From assembly GCF_002804065.1 (NCBI RefSeq), contig NZ_CP024955.1, forward strand, positions 2,852,001 through 2,916,000: a DNA stretch of 64,000 bases. Reading direction: 5' to 3'. Numbering within the stretch: the stretch's first letter is position 1; each line of letters opens with the position of its first letter. The stretch is from Kyrpidia spormannii. Lineage in GTDB: Bacteria > Bacillota > Bacilli > Kyrpidiales > Kyrpidiaceae. Below are positions 38,531 to 46,836 of this stretch, piece by piece. Made by a program: the position numbers and the translations under genes. The notes beneath the pieces are model-generated. The model was not told the DNA's origin, made no database searches, and saw nothing but the letters and a program-made list of their open reading frames with translations.

Positions 38531-38602
38531 GCTCTCATCGAACAGGACAGGTTTGCAGGATTGCAGCAGTTGGGAGAAGGACTGCGTCACCCCCGAGCGC
38601 TT

Positions 38603-41569
38603 TTAGATCAACTTGTAGTCTCGAAGTTTACGGTATAACGTTGTACGGGATATTCCGAGTTCCCGTGCAGTACGGCTAATGTTACCTTTGTACATCATGA
38701 GTGCACGCTCAATCTCCAACCGTTCATCCTGGGCATATTGTAGCCGTATCGATTCGACGTTACGTAAAAGACGAGCGTCCCGTTGCACAAGCTGTTCATC
38801 CCGCCTTCCCTGTACTCCGGAGTCAATAGACTCGATTTCGTCTTGCGAGAGCACGTTTGCCTGTACAGCCTGTGGCATTTTGGGCTCGAATTCCGGCGAG
38901 ATCAATTGAAACGTGTCATCCGTCCGTAAGTAATCGGGTAAGTGGTCCAATGTAATGAGGGGTTCGTTGCCTGCTACATAAAAGGCTCGTTCTAGGGCAT
39001 TACGCAACTCTCTGACATTACCTGGCCACCCGTACTGCATAAGGACTCTTGTCGCCTCCTCAGACAATGATTTCTCAGGTGTTCCCGTGGCTTCCGAGAA
39101 CTCAGTAAGAAAGTGCCTCGCGAGTTCCGGAATATCATCTTTTCGTAAACGGAGGGGTACAAGTTCTATGGTGAAGACATTGAGCCTGAAGTAAAGATCG
39201 CTTCGGAACGACCCATTGTATGCGATTTCCTGAGCTAGGCGTTTGTTTGTCGCGGAAATGATTCGTACATCAACCGGAATCGGGGTGCCGCTCCCTACTC
39301 GAACAACTTCTTTTTCTTGTAATACACGCAGTAGGATGGCTTGTTGGTCGATCGGCATATCCCCAATTTCATCCAGGAACAGTGTTCCGCCATTCGCAAG
39401 TTCGAATTTGCCTGGACGTCCCCCCCGTTTTGCCCCGGTAAATGCTCCATCCTCATAACCAAACAGCTCGGCACTGACCAAATCCCGCGGTAGACCCGCA
39501 CAGTTCACGGCAATAAACGGCTTGTTACGACGCGGGCTGGCGTTATGAATAAACCGCGCAAAAAGTTCTTTTCCAGTCCCACTCTCTCCCAAAAGTAGGA
39601 CATTGGCGTCAGCTTGTGCAGCAAGCTCCGCAAGCTGAATGTTCTTTAAAAACAATACGTTTGAACCGACGAGTTCCACCTGGTTTTTTTGAGATTTCCG
39701 GGATAAAATACGCATCTTGCGAATGAAGATATGGTACACTTCCCCTATTTTCTGGCCCTTAATCTCAAACACGTGTTGATCTCGACTGAAACGAGTCATG
39801 AATTGGTGATCTTGTACGCTGCTTAGGTAAGATCTAAGGAAAGGAAGCAGGTTTGGATCATCTGCCAACCAATCGCTGGCAAGTTGATTTTTCACGAGTA
39901 CCTCATTGTTAGCTACACTAATATATCCTTCCGGTATCGCATTTATAGCACCCACGAAAAGACGATCAACTTCCGCTTTTTTACCCTGTTCCTCGACGAT
40001 GCCAACAGCACATTCTAGCAACTGTTTCAAAGCCCTAGAAAGGGTTGTAATGGTATCAGGACTCAACGAGCAATCATCGATGAATACACCAAGCACTCCA
40101 TAGAATCGGCCGGATTTACGCTGAATGGGTATTCCTATCGTAATCCAGTCTTTCAATTCCTCTCGTTCATGTTCGCTCCCCCGAACAACAGCTTCACTTC
40201 GACCCATTAACGCCAGGGAAATTCCGGAATGACCAATTAACGCATGATTGGCCTTGATCCCAGGGCTCAAAAAGGGGGGGAGCTCGGGTGTGTCTGTTAC
40301 ATCGTGGCGAAAAACGGCTAAGGTCAAACCTTCAGCGTTAAAGATTCCAAATCGGTATGGAAAATATTTTGTCATATTTTTGATTGCATCGATCAAAGGC
40401 TTGTATTGATCCTGGGCAGTCCGGAGCACGTGAATGGGGGCACTCGCGCTGTCACTTCGCAGCAGTGCAGGATTCTCTTTTTCGTCGTTGTAAAAAGGTA
40501 TGGGCGGTATCAACCCATTTGATTCCCACACAATGTCAAATTCCCCATTGGCATTCACGCGTCCAATTCTAGACTGCAGCCACAGATGTTGGTTTTTTGG
40601 ATCTACTCGAATGCACCCCTGGGGAGCCTCGAACTCTATATCACGCAGTGCCTCACGAATCTCATCTGTATCTGTTGACCTCGCCCGACGGATCCCCTCC
40701 GCCAATAACCAAACACTATAATATGCACTTTCCATAACCGCACTTATCGTTTGCGTCCCATAGGTTTCATTGTACAGACTGCGAAACTCCGAGTTTCGTT
40801 TTGTACGGATGGATGAGAAATATGGAAATGATGTGTAATGGCCGACAGCATATTTGATACCCATTGCCTGAATCTCCGTTTCCGCAGTAATTGCGCTGGC
40901 AATCGGTATATTTAAACGAGTGCCGTAAAACTGTTGATAAAAAGCAATCACGCTCTCCCCTACGAGCGTTGAAAACACTACATTCGGTTTTACGGCCGTA
41001 ATCTCCCGAAGTATTTGCTGGAATCTTTGAGCACCTAAAGCAACATACTGCTCGCCCGCTATAGTGCCCCCGTGCAACTTCACGAGTCTACGGATATGCT
41101 TATTCGTCTCTCTGGGGTATACATAGTCAGACCCGACAAGATAAACCGATTTACCAATGTGATCAAAAATCCAAGGGATGAAAGTTTCAAGCTGCTGGTT
41201 CGGAACTGGACCACAATAATACACATAAGGGCTCAATTCTTCGCCCTCGTACAATGTGGGGTAAAAGAGCAATTTATTGTACTTTTCTAATACGGGAATA
41301 GTAAGCTTGCGACAAACTGAGGTATATAGACCAATGATCGCCGCAACATGGTGTGTATGAATCAGTTTCTCGGCCTTCGCTGCCGACAAAATAGGGTCAG
41401 AGGCGATATCCTCTGTGATGGGAATGAGCTTTCGCCCCAAGACCCCCCCATTTTCATTGATTTGGCGGATCGCCAACAGTGCGGATTGGTATTGCCCCCG
41501 TTCTGTTACGCTTGTCGTGCCCGTGAGCGAGAAAAGTAGGCCGATGTGGATGTCCTGACCGCCAGGCAC
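38603..41569 (-). CDS. One-component amide sensor/sigma-54 activator (AmiC-like domain fused to AAA+ and Fis HTH)
   Basis: 988 residues. About 8-365: AmiC-type periplasmic-binding fold without a signal peptide, with ligand-region segments GLYTSVCRKL, LFYPTLYEGEELSP and VGSDYVYPRETN, very like Pseudomonas AmiC. About 385-530: GAF-like sensor; 540-625: PAS-like segment. About 632-860: sigma-54 AAA+ with Walker A GESGTGKE (661-668), the sigma-54-contacting GAFTGA loop (708-713), Walker B LFLDEIGD and an arginine-finger region FRSDLYFRLNV. Last 25 residues: Fis-type HTH (NISRTARELGISRTTLYRKL). The GTG at 41569 is chosen because AAGGAGG lies eight bases upstream. Divergent from amiE, which has a -24/-12 promoter. 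It should sense short amides and activate the amidase genes. Confidence 0.92.
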   Translation of the reverse strand: MPGGQDIHIGLLFSLTGTTSVTERGQYQSALLAIRQINENGGVLGRKLIPITEDIASDPILSAAKAEKLIHTHHVAAIIGLYTSVCRKLTIPVLEKYNKLLFYPTLYEGEELSPYVYYCGPVPNQQLETFIPWIFDHIGKSVYLVGSDYVYPRETNKHIRRLVKLHGGTIAGEQYVALGAQRFQQILREITAVKPNVVFSTLVGESVIAFYQQFYGTRLNIPIASAITAETEIQAMGIKYAVGHYTSFPYFSSIRTKRNSEFRSLYNETYGTQTISAVMESAYYSVWLLAEGIRRARSTDTDEIREALRDIEFEAPQGCIRVDPKNQHLWLQSRIGRVNANGEFDIVWESNGLIPPIPFYNDEKENPALLRSDSASAPIHVLRTAQDQYKPLIDAIKNMTKYFPYRFGIFNAEGLTLAVFRHDVTDTPELPPFLSPGIKANHALIGHSGISLALMGRSEAVVRGSEHEREELKDWITIGIPIQRKSGRFYGVLGVFIDDCSLSPDTITTLSRALKQLLECAVGIVEEQGKKAEVDRLFVGAINAIPEGYISVANNEVLVKNQLASDWLADDPNLLPFLRSYLSSVQDHQFMTRFSRDQHVFEIKGQKIGEVYHIFIRKMRILSRKSQKNQVELVGSNVLFLKNIQLAELAAQADANVLLLGESGTGKELFARFIHNASPRRNKPFIAVNCAGLPRDLVSAELFGYEDGAFTGAKRGGRPGKFELANGGTLFLDEIGDMPIDQQAILLRVLQEKEVVRVGSGTPIPVDVRIISATNKRLAQEIAYNGSFRSDLYFRLNVFTIELVPLRLRKDDIPELARHFLTEFSEATGTPEKSLSEEATRVLMQYGWPGNVRELRNALERAFYVAGNEPLITLDHLPDYLRTDDTFQLISPEFEPKMPQAVQANVLSQDEIESIDSGVQGRRDEQLVQRDARLLRNVESIRLQYAQDERLEIERALMMYKGNISRTARELGISRTTLYRKLRDYKLI

Positions 41570-41844
41570 TGGTTCGCCCTCCTTTTCACCTGCTAGGGAC
41601 ATTATATCATTCTGTGTTCTATAGATGTCTTGCAATGTTTCCTAATGTTGCGCTTTTGCATCGGTTTGTTTATCCCTGGCGTTCGTCGTCTTAGAACACG
41701 ATTAAACAGATGAGGACATAACGATACAGACCGCAAGGGAACCAGATTCGCGGTTCGCCCTTTCTGAGCTTCCCTACCGTGCTTCCAGACGGTCGTGGTT
41801 AGCTGTACTGCTGCGTTGAGATAAATCCGTTTCTGCTCACGTAT
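41570..41844. promoter_or_regulatory. Control region between activator gene and amiE
   Basis: No coding frame is supported. It presumably holds the activator's upstream binding sites; ACCGT-N8-ACGGT near 41778-41795 is a candidate dyad. A minus-strand TATAAT (about 41596-41601) lies in front of the activator's GTG start and may be its -10 element, but without a clear -35 box. Confidence 0.4.
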
Positions 41845-41862
41845 TTGGCATGAAACCTGCAA
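41845..41862 (+). promoter_or_regulatory. Sigma-54 (-24/-12) promoter of amiE-amiB-amiS
   Basis: TTGGCATGAAACCTGCAA has GG and GC at the invariant spacing of sigma-54 promoters (TGGCAC-N5-TTGCA), with C-to-T at the sixth consensus position and T-to-C at the first position of the -12 box. It lies 59 bases upstream of the amiE start, in front of the only genes facing the sigma-54 activator. Confidence 0.8.
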
Positions 41863-41920
41863 AGAGGTTAAAAAGAGAAGTTACATTTCTAAAATATACA
41901 AATGACGGAGGGTGTTCTCA

Positions 41921-42967
41921 ATGAGACATGGGGACATTGCTAGCAGTCCAGATACTGTAGGTGTTGCCGTTGTCAACTACAAGATGCCGCGGCTCCATAC
42001 CCGGGAGCAGGTACTGGATAACGCTCGGAAGATTGCGGACATGATCGTCGGAATGAAGCAAGGCCTGCCAGGAATGGATTTGGTCGTCTTTCCCGAGTAC
42101 AGCACGATGGGCATTATGTATGACCCGGATGAAATGTTCGAAACTGCATGTACAGTCCCCGGGGAAGAAACGGAGATTTTTGGCCGGGCATGCCGTGAAG
42201 CCAACACCTGGGGAGTGTTCTCTCTAACCGGGGAACGGCATGAGGAACACCCGCGAAAAAGCCCGTACAATACGCTGGTGCTGATCAACAACAGAGGAGA
42301 AATCGTGCAAAAATATCGAAAGATACTACCTTGGGCTCCTATCGAAGGCTGGTATCCGGGGGATAAGACCTATGTCTCCGATGGACCCAAAGGACTTAAA
42401 GTTAGTCTGATCATCTGTGACGACGGAAACTATCCCGAAATTTGGCGGGATTGTGCAATGAAAGGCGCAGAATTGATTGTTCGTCCACAGGGATATATGT
42501 ATCCGGCCAAAGAACAGCAGATCATGATGGCTAAGACAATGGCATGGGCAAACAACGTTTATGTCGCTGTGGCGAACGCGACCGGATTTGACGGAGTCTA
42601 TTCCTACTTTGGTCACTCAGCAATTATTGGATTCGACGGCCGTACATTGGGCGAATGTGGCGAAGAAGAGTACGGTATCCAGTATGCGGAGCTGTCGATT
42701 TCAGCGATTCGTGACGCCCGGCAGAACTGGCAATCGCAAAATCAGCTCTTCAAATTATTACATCGCGGATATACAGGTATCTATAATTCAGGGGACGGCG
42801 ACAAAGGATTGGCAGAATGTCCGTTTGATTTTTATCGGACATGGGTGTTAGATGCAAAGAAAGCTCAAGAGAATGTAGAGAAAATTACCCGAACGGAGCT
42901 AACAACAGCATGTTGTCCAGTTGGCGGTCTGCCCTATAACGGTGCAGAACGCGAAGCGGATCGGTAG
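41921..42967 (+). CDS. amiE: Aliphatic amidase
   Basis: Nitrilase-superfamily enzyme that hydrolyses short amides (acetamide, propionamide) to the acid and ammonia. 348 residues, nearly collinear with Pseudomonas aeruginosa Ami[21 protein letters not shown] at the N-terminus. The catalytic triad is Glu59 (FPEYSTMG), Lys134 (QKYRKILPW) and Cys166 ([11 protein letters not shown]). Glutamate E142 of the family is also present ([10 protein letters not shown]). The ATG at 41921 follows GGAGGG. First gene behind the sigma-54 promoter. AmiF formamidases are related, but the N-terminus fits AmiE. Confidence 0.98.
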   Translation: MRHGDIASSPDTVGVAVVNYKMPRLHTREQVLDNARKIADMIVGMKQGLPGMDLVVFPEYSTMGIMYDPDEMFETACTVPGEETEIFGRACREANTWGVFSLTGERHEEHPRKSPYNTLVLINNRGEIVQKYRKILPWAPIEGWYPGDKTYVSDGPKGLKVSLIICDDGNYPEIWRDCAMKGAELIVRPQGYMYPAKEQQIMMAKTMAWANNVYVAVANATGFDGVYSYFGHSAIIGFDGRTLGECGEEEYGIQYAELSISAIRDARQNWQSQNQLFKLLHRGYTGIYNSGDGDKGLAECPFDFYRTWVLDAKKAQENVEKITRTELTTACCPVGGLPYNGAEREADR

Positions 42968-43072
42968 TTGATCCATGAGCGCCGCCGGGAACCAAAAGGT
43001 AAGCTTCCATCGGATCCCGGCGGCGGATCTGACCTGTATAGCAGCATCAGTTGTAAAAAGGGGATACGGTTA

Positions 43073-44185
43073 ATGCCATTCGTAAACGATATGCTCCAAA
43101 GCTTTGCCCAACAGAAAATAGCGAAAGAAGAGGAGAATACTGGACCCAACCAGTCGACCAAGTCATCGTCAGCAACGGTAGTCACCCGATTTACTTTCGA
43201 CGTCAATAAAGTGATGCAACATTTGAAAAGCCATATTGCCGGGCAACAGGAAGCACTCAATGCCATCGAGCAGATGCTACGCTTGGTAAGAGCCGATATT
43301 GCTGATCCTAGCCGTCCACTGTACATTGCACTTTTCCTAGGCCCAACCGGAGTGGGAAAAACAGAAATTGTTCGCCTCTTGGCAGAGGCACTTCATGGAA
43401 ACCGAGAAGCTTTTTGTAGAGTGGACATGAACACGCTGTCCCAAGAACACTACGCGGCGTCTTTAACGGGAGCACCGCCCGGATACGTGGGAAGTAAAGA
43501 GGGAACCACCATTCTCGACAAAGAAAAGATAGTAGGTTCCTACAGAACACCAGGTATCGTGTTATTTGATGAAATGGAGAAGGCAAGCAACACGGTTCTG
43601 CAAACCCTATTAAACGTCTTTGACAACGGGCTCATGACTGTGGCATCAGGACAAATAACGATTAATTTCCGTAACTCATTAATTTTTATGACGAGCAACA
43701 TTGGTGCCCGTGAGGTACAAGAATATGCGAGACGCAAGTCTCACTCAAAACTCCGCCACTTTCTCAGGGTTACACGACCGCTGAGTATAGAGACAACTCG
43801 GAAACTCATCCAGGAGCAACTCGAGACCCGATTGTCTCCTGAGTTTCTTAATCGTGTCGACGACATCATTACGTTCAACTGGTTGGACGAAACCGCCGTC
43901 GAGGATATTATTTTGCTCCACATCCGGCAACTGAATCAGCGTTTGCTGCATCATCGGGTCGACATCCATCTAGAGCCCTCAATGCTTGCGCACCTCGCAG
44001 AAGTCGGATTTGACCAGCGGTACGGGGCAAGATCATTAAAGCGAGCTATTCGCCGGTACGTGGAAGTCCCATTGGCTAAATATTTACTTTCTCGTAGCTG
44101 GGAATCGGAAATGCCTTCTGAAAGGGTCATTGTGGCTTGGAGGAACGGGGACACACATTTTCGGAAGGATTTGCAGAAGGAATGA
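43073..44185 (+). CDS. amiB: AmiB-like AAA+ ATPase (ClpA/ClpB C-terminal type)
   Basis: 370 residues, a single AAA+ module like the second ATPase domain of ClpB. Walker A is LGPTGVGKTE, the pore-loop region reads SLTGAPPGYVGSKEGTTILD, Walker B IVLFDEMEKAS, sensor 1 MTSNIGA, and the Arg-rich C-terminal D2-small domain GFDQRYGARSLKRAIRRYVE. AmiB of the Pseudomonas ami operon is this kind of protein; its role is unclear, perhaps a chaperone for AmiE or AmiS. The ATG at 43073 follows AAGGGG; about 105 bases separate it from amiE. Confidence 0.9.
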   Translation: MPFVNDMLQSFAQQKIAKEEENTGPNQSTKSSSATVVTRFTFDVNKVMQHLKSHIAGQQEALNAIEQMLRLVRADIADPSRPLYIALFLGPTGVGKTEIVRLLAEALHGNREAFCRVDMNTLSQEHYAASLTGAPPGYVGSKEGTTILDKEKIVGSYRTPGIVLFDEMEKASNTVLQTLLNVFDNGLMTVASGQITINFRNSLIFMTSNIGAREVQEYARRKSHSKLRHFLRVTRPLSIETTRKLIQEQLETRLSPEFLNRVDDIITFNWLDETAVEDIILLHIRQLNQRLLHHRVDIHLEPSMLAHLAEVGFDQRYGARSLKRAIRRYVEVPLAKYLLSRSWESEMPSERVIVAWRNGDTHFRKDLQKE

Positions 44186-44219
44186 TAGACTGTCGCACGC
44201 CTATGGAGGAGGTCATCGA

Positions 44220-44828
44220 ATGGCAAACGTTGGGCTTCTTTACGTTGGAGCCGTTCTGTTCGTCAATGCACTTATGCTGTTGGGCAAAATCGATTCAAAA
44301 AGTGCGGGCATTTTTAATCTTTTCGTTGGTGCACTGCAAGTATTTACGCCGGTCTACCTAATCATGACCGCCCAGAATAGCTGGGACATTTTTAGTGCCT
44401 CAGGTATTTTCTTGTTCGGGTTTACTTATCTGTATGTCGGAATATCAAATTTAACCGGCAACAACAGTTCGGGTGTCGGTTGGTATTCGCTGTGGGTCTC
44501 TATGCTCGCGATTGGCTATAGCATTGTTAATTTCTACCATTTTGGAGATATCAAGTTTGGCGTTATATGGCTAATGTGGGCGTTTCTTTGGGGTTTGTTC
44601 TTTCTATTGCTCGCGCAAAAACGCGATATCGGCCGATTTACAGGGTGGGTTACACTCATAGAGTCCTGGGCAACCTGTACGATTCCAGCGTTTTTGTCTA
44701 TGACCGGACTTTGGACCCATATAAGCGCCACGGTGGTCTGGATCGCAGTGCTCTTCGTCCTCGCGCTTTTCACCTGGGCTTGGGTGACAACAAGAGCTTC
44801 TCACGCGCCAGTTGCAAAATCGTCCTAG
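44220..44828 (+). CDS. amiS: Amide channel AmiS (AmiS/UreI family)
   Basis: 202-residue membrane protein with six hydrophobic segments (VGLLYVGAVLFVNALMLLG, IFNLFVGALQVFTPVYLIM, FLFGFTYLYVGISNL, YSLWVSMLAIGYSIVNF, FGVIWLMWAFLWGLFFLLL, VVWIAVLFVLALFTWAW), the AmiS/UreI fold that passes small amides or urea. The ATG at 44220 follows GGAGGAGG. Third gene of the ami operon. No solute-binding or ABC genes are nearby, so entry is by diffusion through this channel. Confidence 0.95.
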   Translation: MANVGLLYVGAVLFVNALMLLGKIDSKSAGIFNLFVGALQVFTPVYLIMTAQNSWDIFSASGIFLFGFTYLYVGISNLTGNNSSGVGWYSLWVSMLAIGYSIVNFYHFGDIKFGVIWLMWAFLWGLFFLLLAQKRDIGRFTGWVTLIESWATCTIPAFLSMTGLWTHISATVVWIAVLFVLALFTWAWVTTRASHAPVAKSS

Positions 44829-44931
44829 GTGATTTGCTGCAAATCAGTTCTGCGTTAGTTTGAAAAGCTAACTCAAATGACCTCACAGTCGCACATGGAT
44901 AAACCCTTTTAGTTGCATTGTGGAATCTTAT

Positions 44932-44960
44932 TTGACACATCTTTCTGCCACTGTTATTAT
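44932..44960 (+). promoter_or_regulatory. Sigma-A promoter of fmdA-fmdB
   Basis: TTGACA (44932-44937), 17-base spacer, TATTAT (44955-44960), near consensus. It is 144 bases upstream of fmdA, implying a long leader. Confidence 0.75.
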
Positions 44961-45001
44961 CAATCCAGAAGTGCGTCAAGTCAATGATTATAATTCTTAC
45001 A

Positions 45002-45019
45002 TGGCAAGGTTGCTTGCCA
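45002..45019 (+). promoter_or_regulatory. Stem-loop in the fmdA leader
   Basis: Perfect inverted repeat TGGCAAG-GTTG-CTTGCCA between the promoter and the fmdA ribosome site. It could be an operator or an RNA hairpin. A strong orphan Shine-Dalgarno sequence (AAAGGAGG, about 45026-45033) follows it without a usable start codon. Confidence 0.55.
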
Positions 45020-45103
45020 ATTAAGAAAGGAGGTGCAACTCTCGAAAAAACCTACCCGATCGAACAGATACGATTAAAGAGAACTCATTGAGGAGGGAAA
45101 AAG

Positions 45104-46276
45104 ATGCCAGATGTTTTGTTTCATGTGGATTTGACAAAACCCATGGATGAGCAAGACATACCTGGGCACAATCGGTGGCATCCGGATATCCCGGCGGCAG
45201 TCTCAATAAACCCTGGCTCAATTTTCCGTATCGAATGTAAGGATTGGACCGATGGGCAGATTCATAATAACGATGACCCTTCTGATATTGCCCATGTGGA
45301 CCTTAACCGGGTACACGTCTTAAGCGGACCGGTATGGGTTAACGGAGCGGAACCCGGTGATCTCCTGGTGGTCGATATCCTGGACATCGGTGCATTGCCA
45401 GACTCAGAATGGGGGTTTACCGGAATCTTTGCTCGGGAAAACGGCGGTGGTTTTTTGACGGATCGTTTTCCAGAAGCCCGGAAAGCAATATGGGACTTTG
45501 AAGGAATTTATGCCGTATCTCGACACATACCTGGGGTTCGTTTGCCCGGAGTCCTCCACCCCGGACTGATCGGATGTGCCCCATCCCAAGAGCTCCTTGA
45601 TGAATGGAATCGGAGAGAAGCTGAACTCGTGGCCGCGAATCCCCAGCGAATCCCACCGCTTGCCAACCTTCCAAATCCGCAAAGTGCTGTGCTGGGCAGT
45701 CTGAAGGGGGCCGAGTTCGACCGAGTTGCACGGGAGGCCGCTCGCACAGTCCCGCCCCGTGAACATGGCGGTAACTGTGATATTAAGAACCTTTCCAAGG
45801 GTTCCCGATTGTATCTACCCGTATATGTCAAAGGGGCGAAATTATCCGTCGGCGACCTTCATTTTTGCCAGGGTGACGGAGAAATCTCTTTTTGTGGAGC
45901 CATTGAGATGGCTGGATGGATCGATCTTCATGTCGATGTGATCAAAGGTGGCATGACCAAGTACGGTGTCGCCAATCCAATTTTCAAACCGGGACCTGTG
46001 GAACCAAAGTTCTCCCAATATCTCGTGTTTGAGGGTATTTCAGTCGATGAAAGCGGAAAACAGCATTATTTAGACGCCCACATTGCTTATCGGAGAGCCT
46101 GCCTGAACGCCATTGAATATTTACAACACTTCGGGTATACAGGGGACCAGGCTTACCTGCTTCTGAGCGCTGCCCCCGTCGAAGGCCGCATCAGTGGAAT
46201 TGTCGATATTCCCAACGCCTGCTGTACCTTAGCCATACCGCTGGAAATCTTTGATCGGGACCTGTCCCCGGCGTGA
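45104..46276 (+). CDS. fmdA: Formamidase (acetamidase/formamidase family)
   Basis: Zinc-dependent amidase, unrelated in fold to AmiE, that converts formamide to formate and ammonia. 390 residues. HNRWHPDIPAAVSINPGSIFRIECKDWTDGQI and the metal-site region REHGGNCDIKNLSKGSRLYLPVYVKGAKLSVGDLHFCQGDGE are family hallmarks, with VEGRISGIVDIPNACCTLAIP at the C-terminus. The ATG at 45104 follows GAGGAGGG. fmdB follows within five bases. Confidence 0.96.
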   Translation: MPDVLFHVDLTKPMDEQDIPGHNRWHPDIPAAVSINPGSIFRIECKDWTDGQIHNNDDPSDIAHVDLNRVHVLSGPVWVNGAEPGDLLVVDILDIGALPDSEWGFTGIFARENGGGFLTDRFPEARKAIWDFEGIYAVSRHIPGVRLPGVLHPGLIGCAPSQELLDEWNRREAELVAANPQRIPPLANLPNPQSAVLGSLKGAEFDRVAREAARTVPPREHGGNCDIKNLSKGSRLYLPVYVKGAKLSVGDLHFCQGDGEISFCGAIEMAGWIDLHVDVIKGGMTKYGVANPIFKPGPVEPKFSQYLVFEGISVDESGKQHYLDAHIAYRRACLNAIEYLQHFGYTGDQAYLLLSAAPVEGRISGIVDIPNACCTLAIPLEIFDRDLSPA

Positions 46277-46280
46277 TCCG

Positions 46281-46550
46281 ATGCCAACCTATGCATTTAA
46301 CTGTCAAAGATGCGGACCGTTTGAGCGACAGATGGCCATGAAGGATGCCCAAGATACTTGCATTTGCCCTTTCTGTGGAGAAGTGGCACGTCGAACCTAT
46401 GGGGTCCCAAATGTCTTAAAAACGGCTGGACGATCCACCTCGGTACGTGTTGTTGAGCCACACAACGGAACGAATTCCACTGTCAATACCGAGCGGCAAC
46501 GTCAAGCAAATGGCTCCCGTCCCGGCCGTCCTTGGATGGTCGGTCATTAG
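46281..46550 (+). CDS. fmdB: FmdB-type zinc-ribbon protein
   Basis: 89 residues. The N-terminal zinc ribbon is MPTYAFNCQRCGPFE and CPFCGEVARRTYG, with four cysteines in two CxxC knuckles. FmdB was proposed as a regulatory partner of the formamidase operon in Methylophilus; the family's role is still uncertain. The tail is polar. It starts five bases after the fmdA stop, so it is cotranscribed. Confidence 0.9.
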   Translation: MPTYAFNCQRCGPFERQMAMKDAQDTCICPFCGEVARRTYGVPNVLKTAGRSTSVRVVEPHNGTNSTVNTERQRQANGSRPGRPWMVGH

Positions 46551-46559
46551 TGGCTTTCT

Positions 46560-46609
46560 GGAGCCAGTGAGGCGGATTTTTCGGCAAACTCCTTGCTGGC
46601 TCCATTTTT
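46560..46609 (+). terminator. Terminator of the fmdA-fmdB unit
   Basis: GGAGCCAG / CTGGCTCC, an eight-base perfect stem with a 28-base loop, followed by ATTTTTG. It marks the right end of the amide island; nothing gene-like is seen from here to 46836. Confidence 0.55.
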
Positions 46610-46836
46610 GGCATATCATGTAACCGCCGGGGTTCATAGGCCGAGTTCCATTCTCCAATTCTGCGTAAACCCTGGGGCCGCCCAGAGCGCACTGAACATG
46701 TTCCGCAGGTCTTGCGAATCTCCCGCAAAACGGTCATCCTATGGTATAGACGGGCGTAAGCATGCCCAAGAAGGCTCAGGCCCGACCGACGAGTCGGTGC
46801 CCGGGTCAGCCGTTTGGATGACGGGAGGCGTGGGGA

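Noticed and set aside
41921-42967. Formamidase AmiF instead of AmiE
   Set aside because: The N-terminus and most of the protein are nearly collinear with Pseudomonas aliphatic amidase AmiE.
44931-44950. Second sigma-54 promoter before fmdA
   Set aside because: TTGACACATCTTTCTGC has GA instead of GG and the GC is one base too far. The same bases form a better sigma-A promoter.
45002-45019. Sigma-54 promoter within the fmdA leader stem-loop
   Set aside because: GG and GC are spaced one base too wide, and the sequence is explained by a perfect inverted repeat.
45026-45070. Leader peptide gene before fmdA
   Set aside because: The Shine-Dalgarno-like AAAGGAGG has no start codon at a usable distance; the GTG overlaps it.
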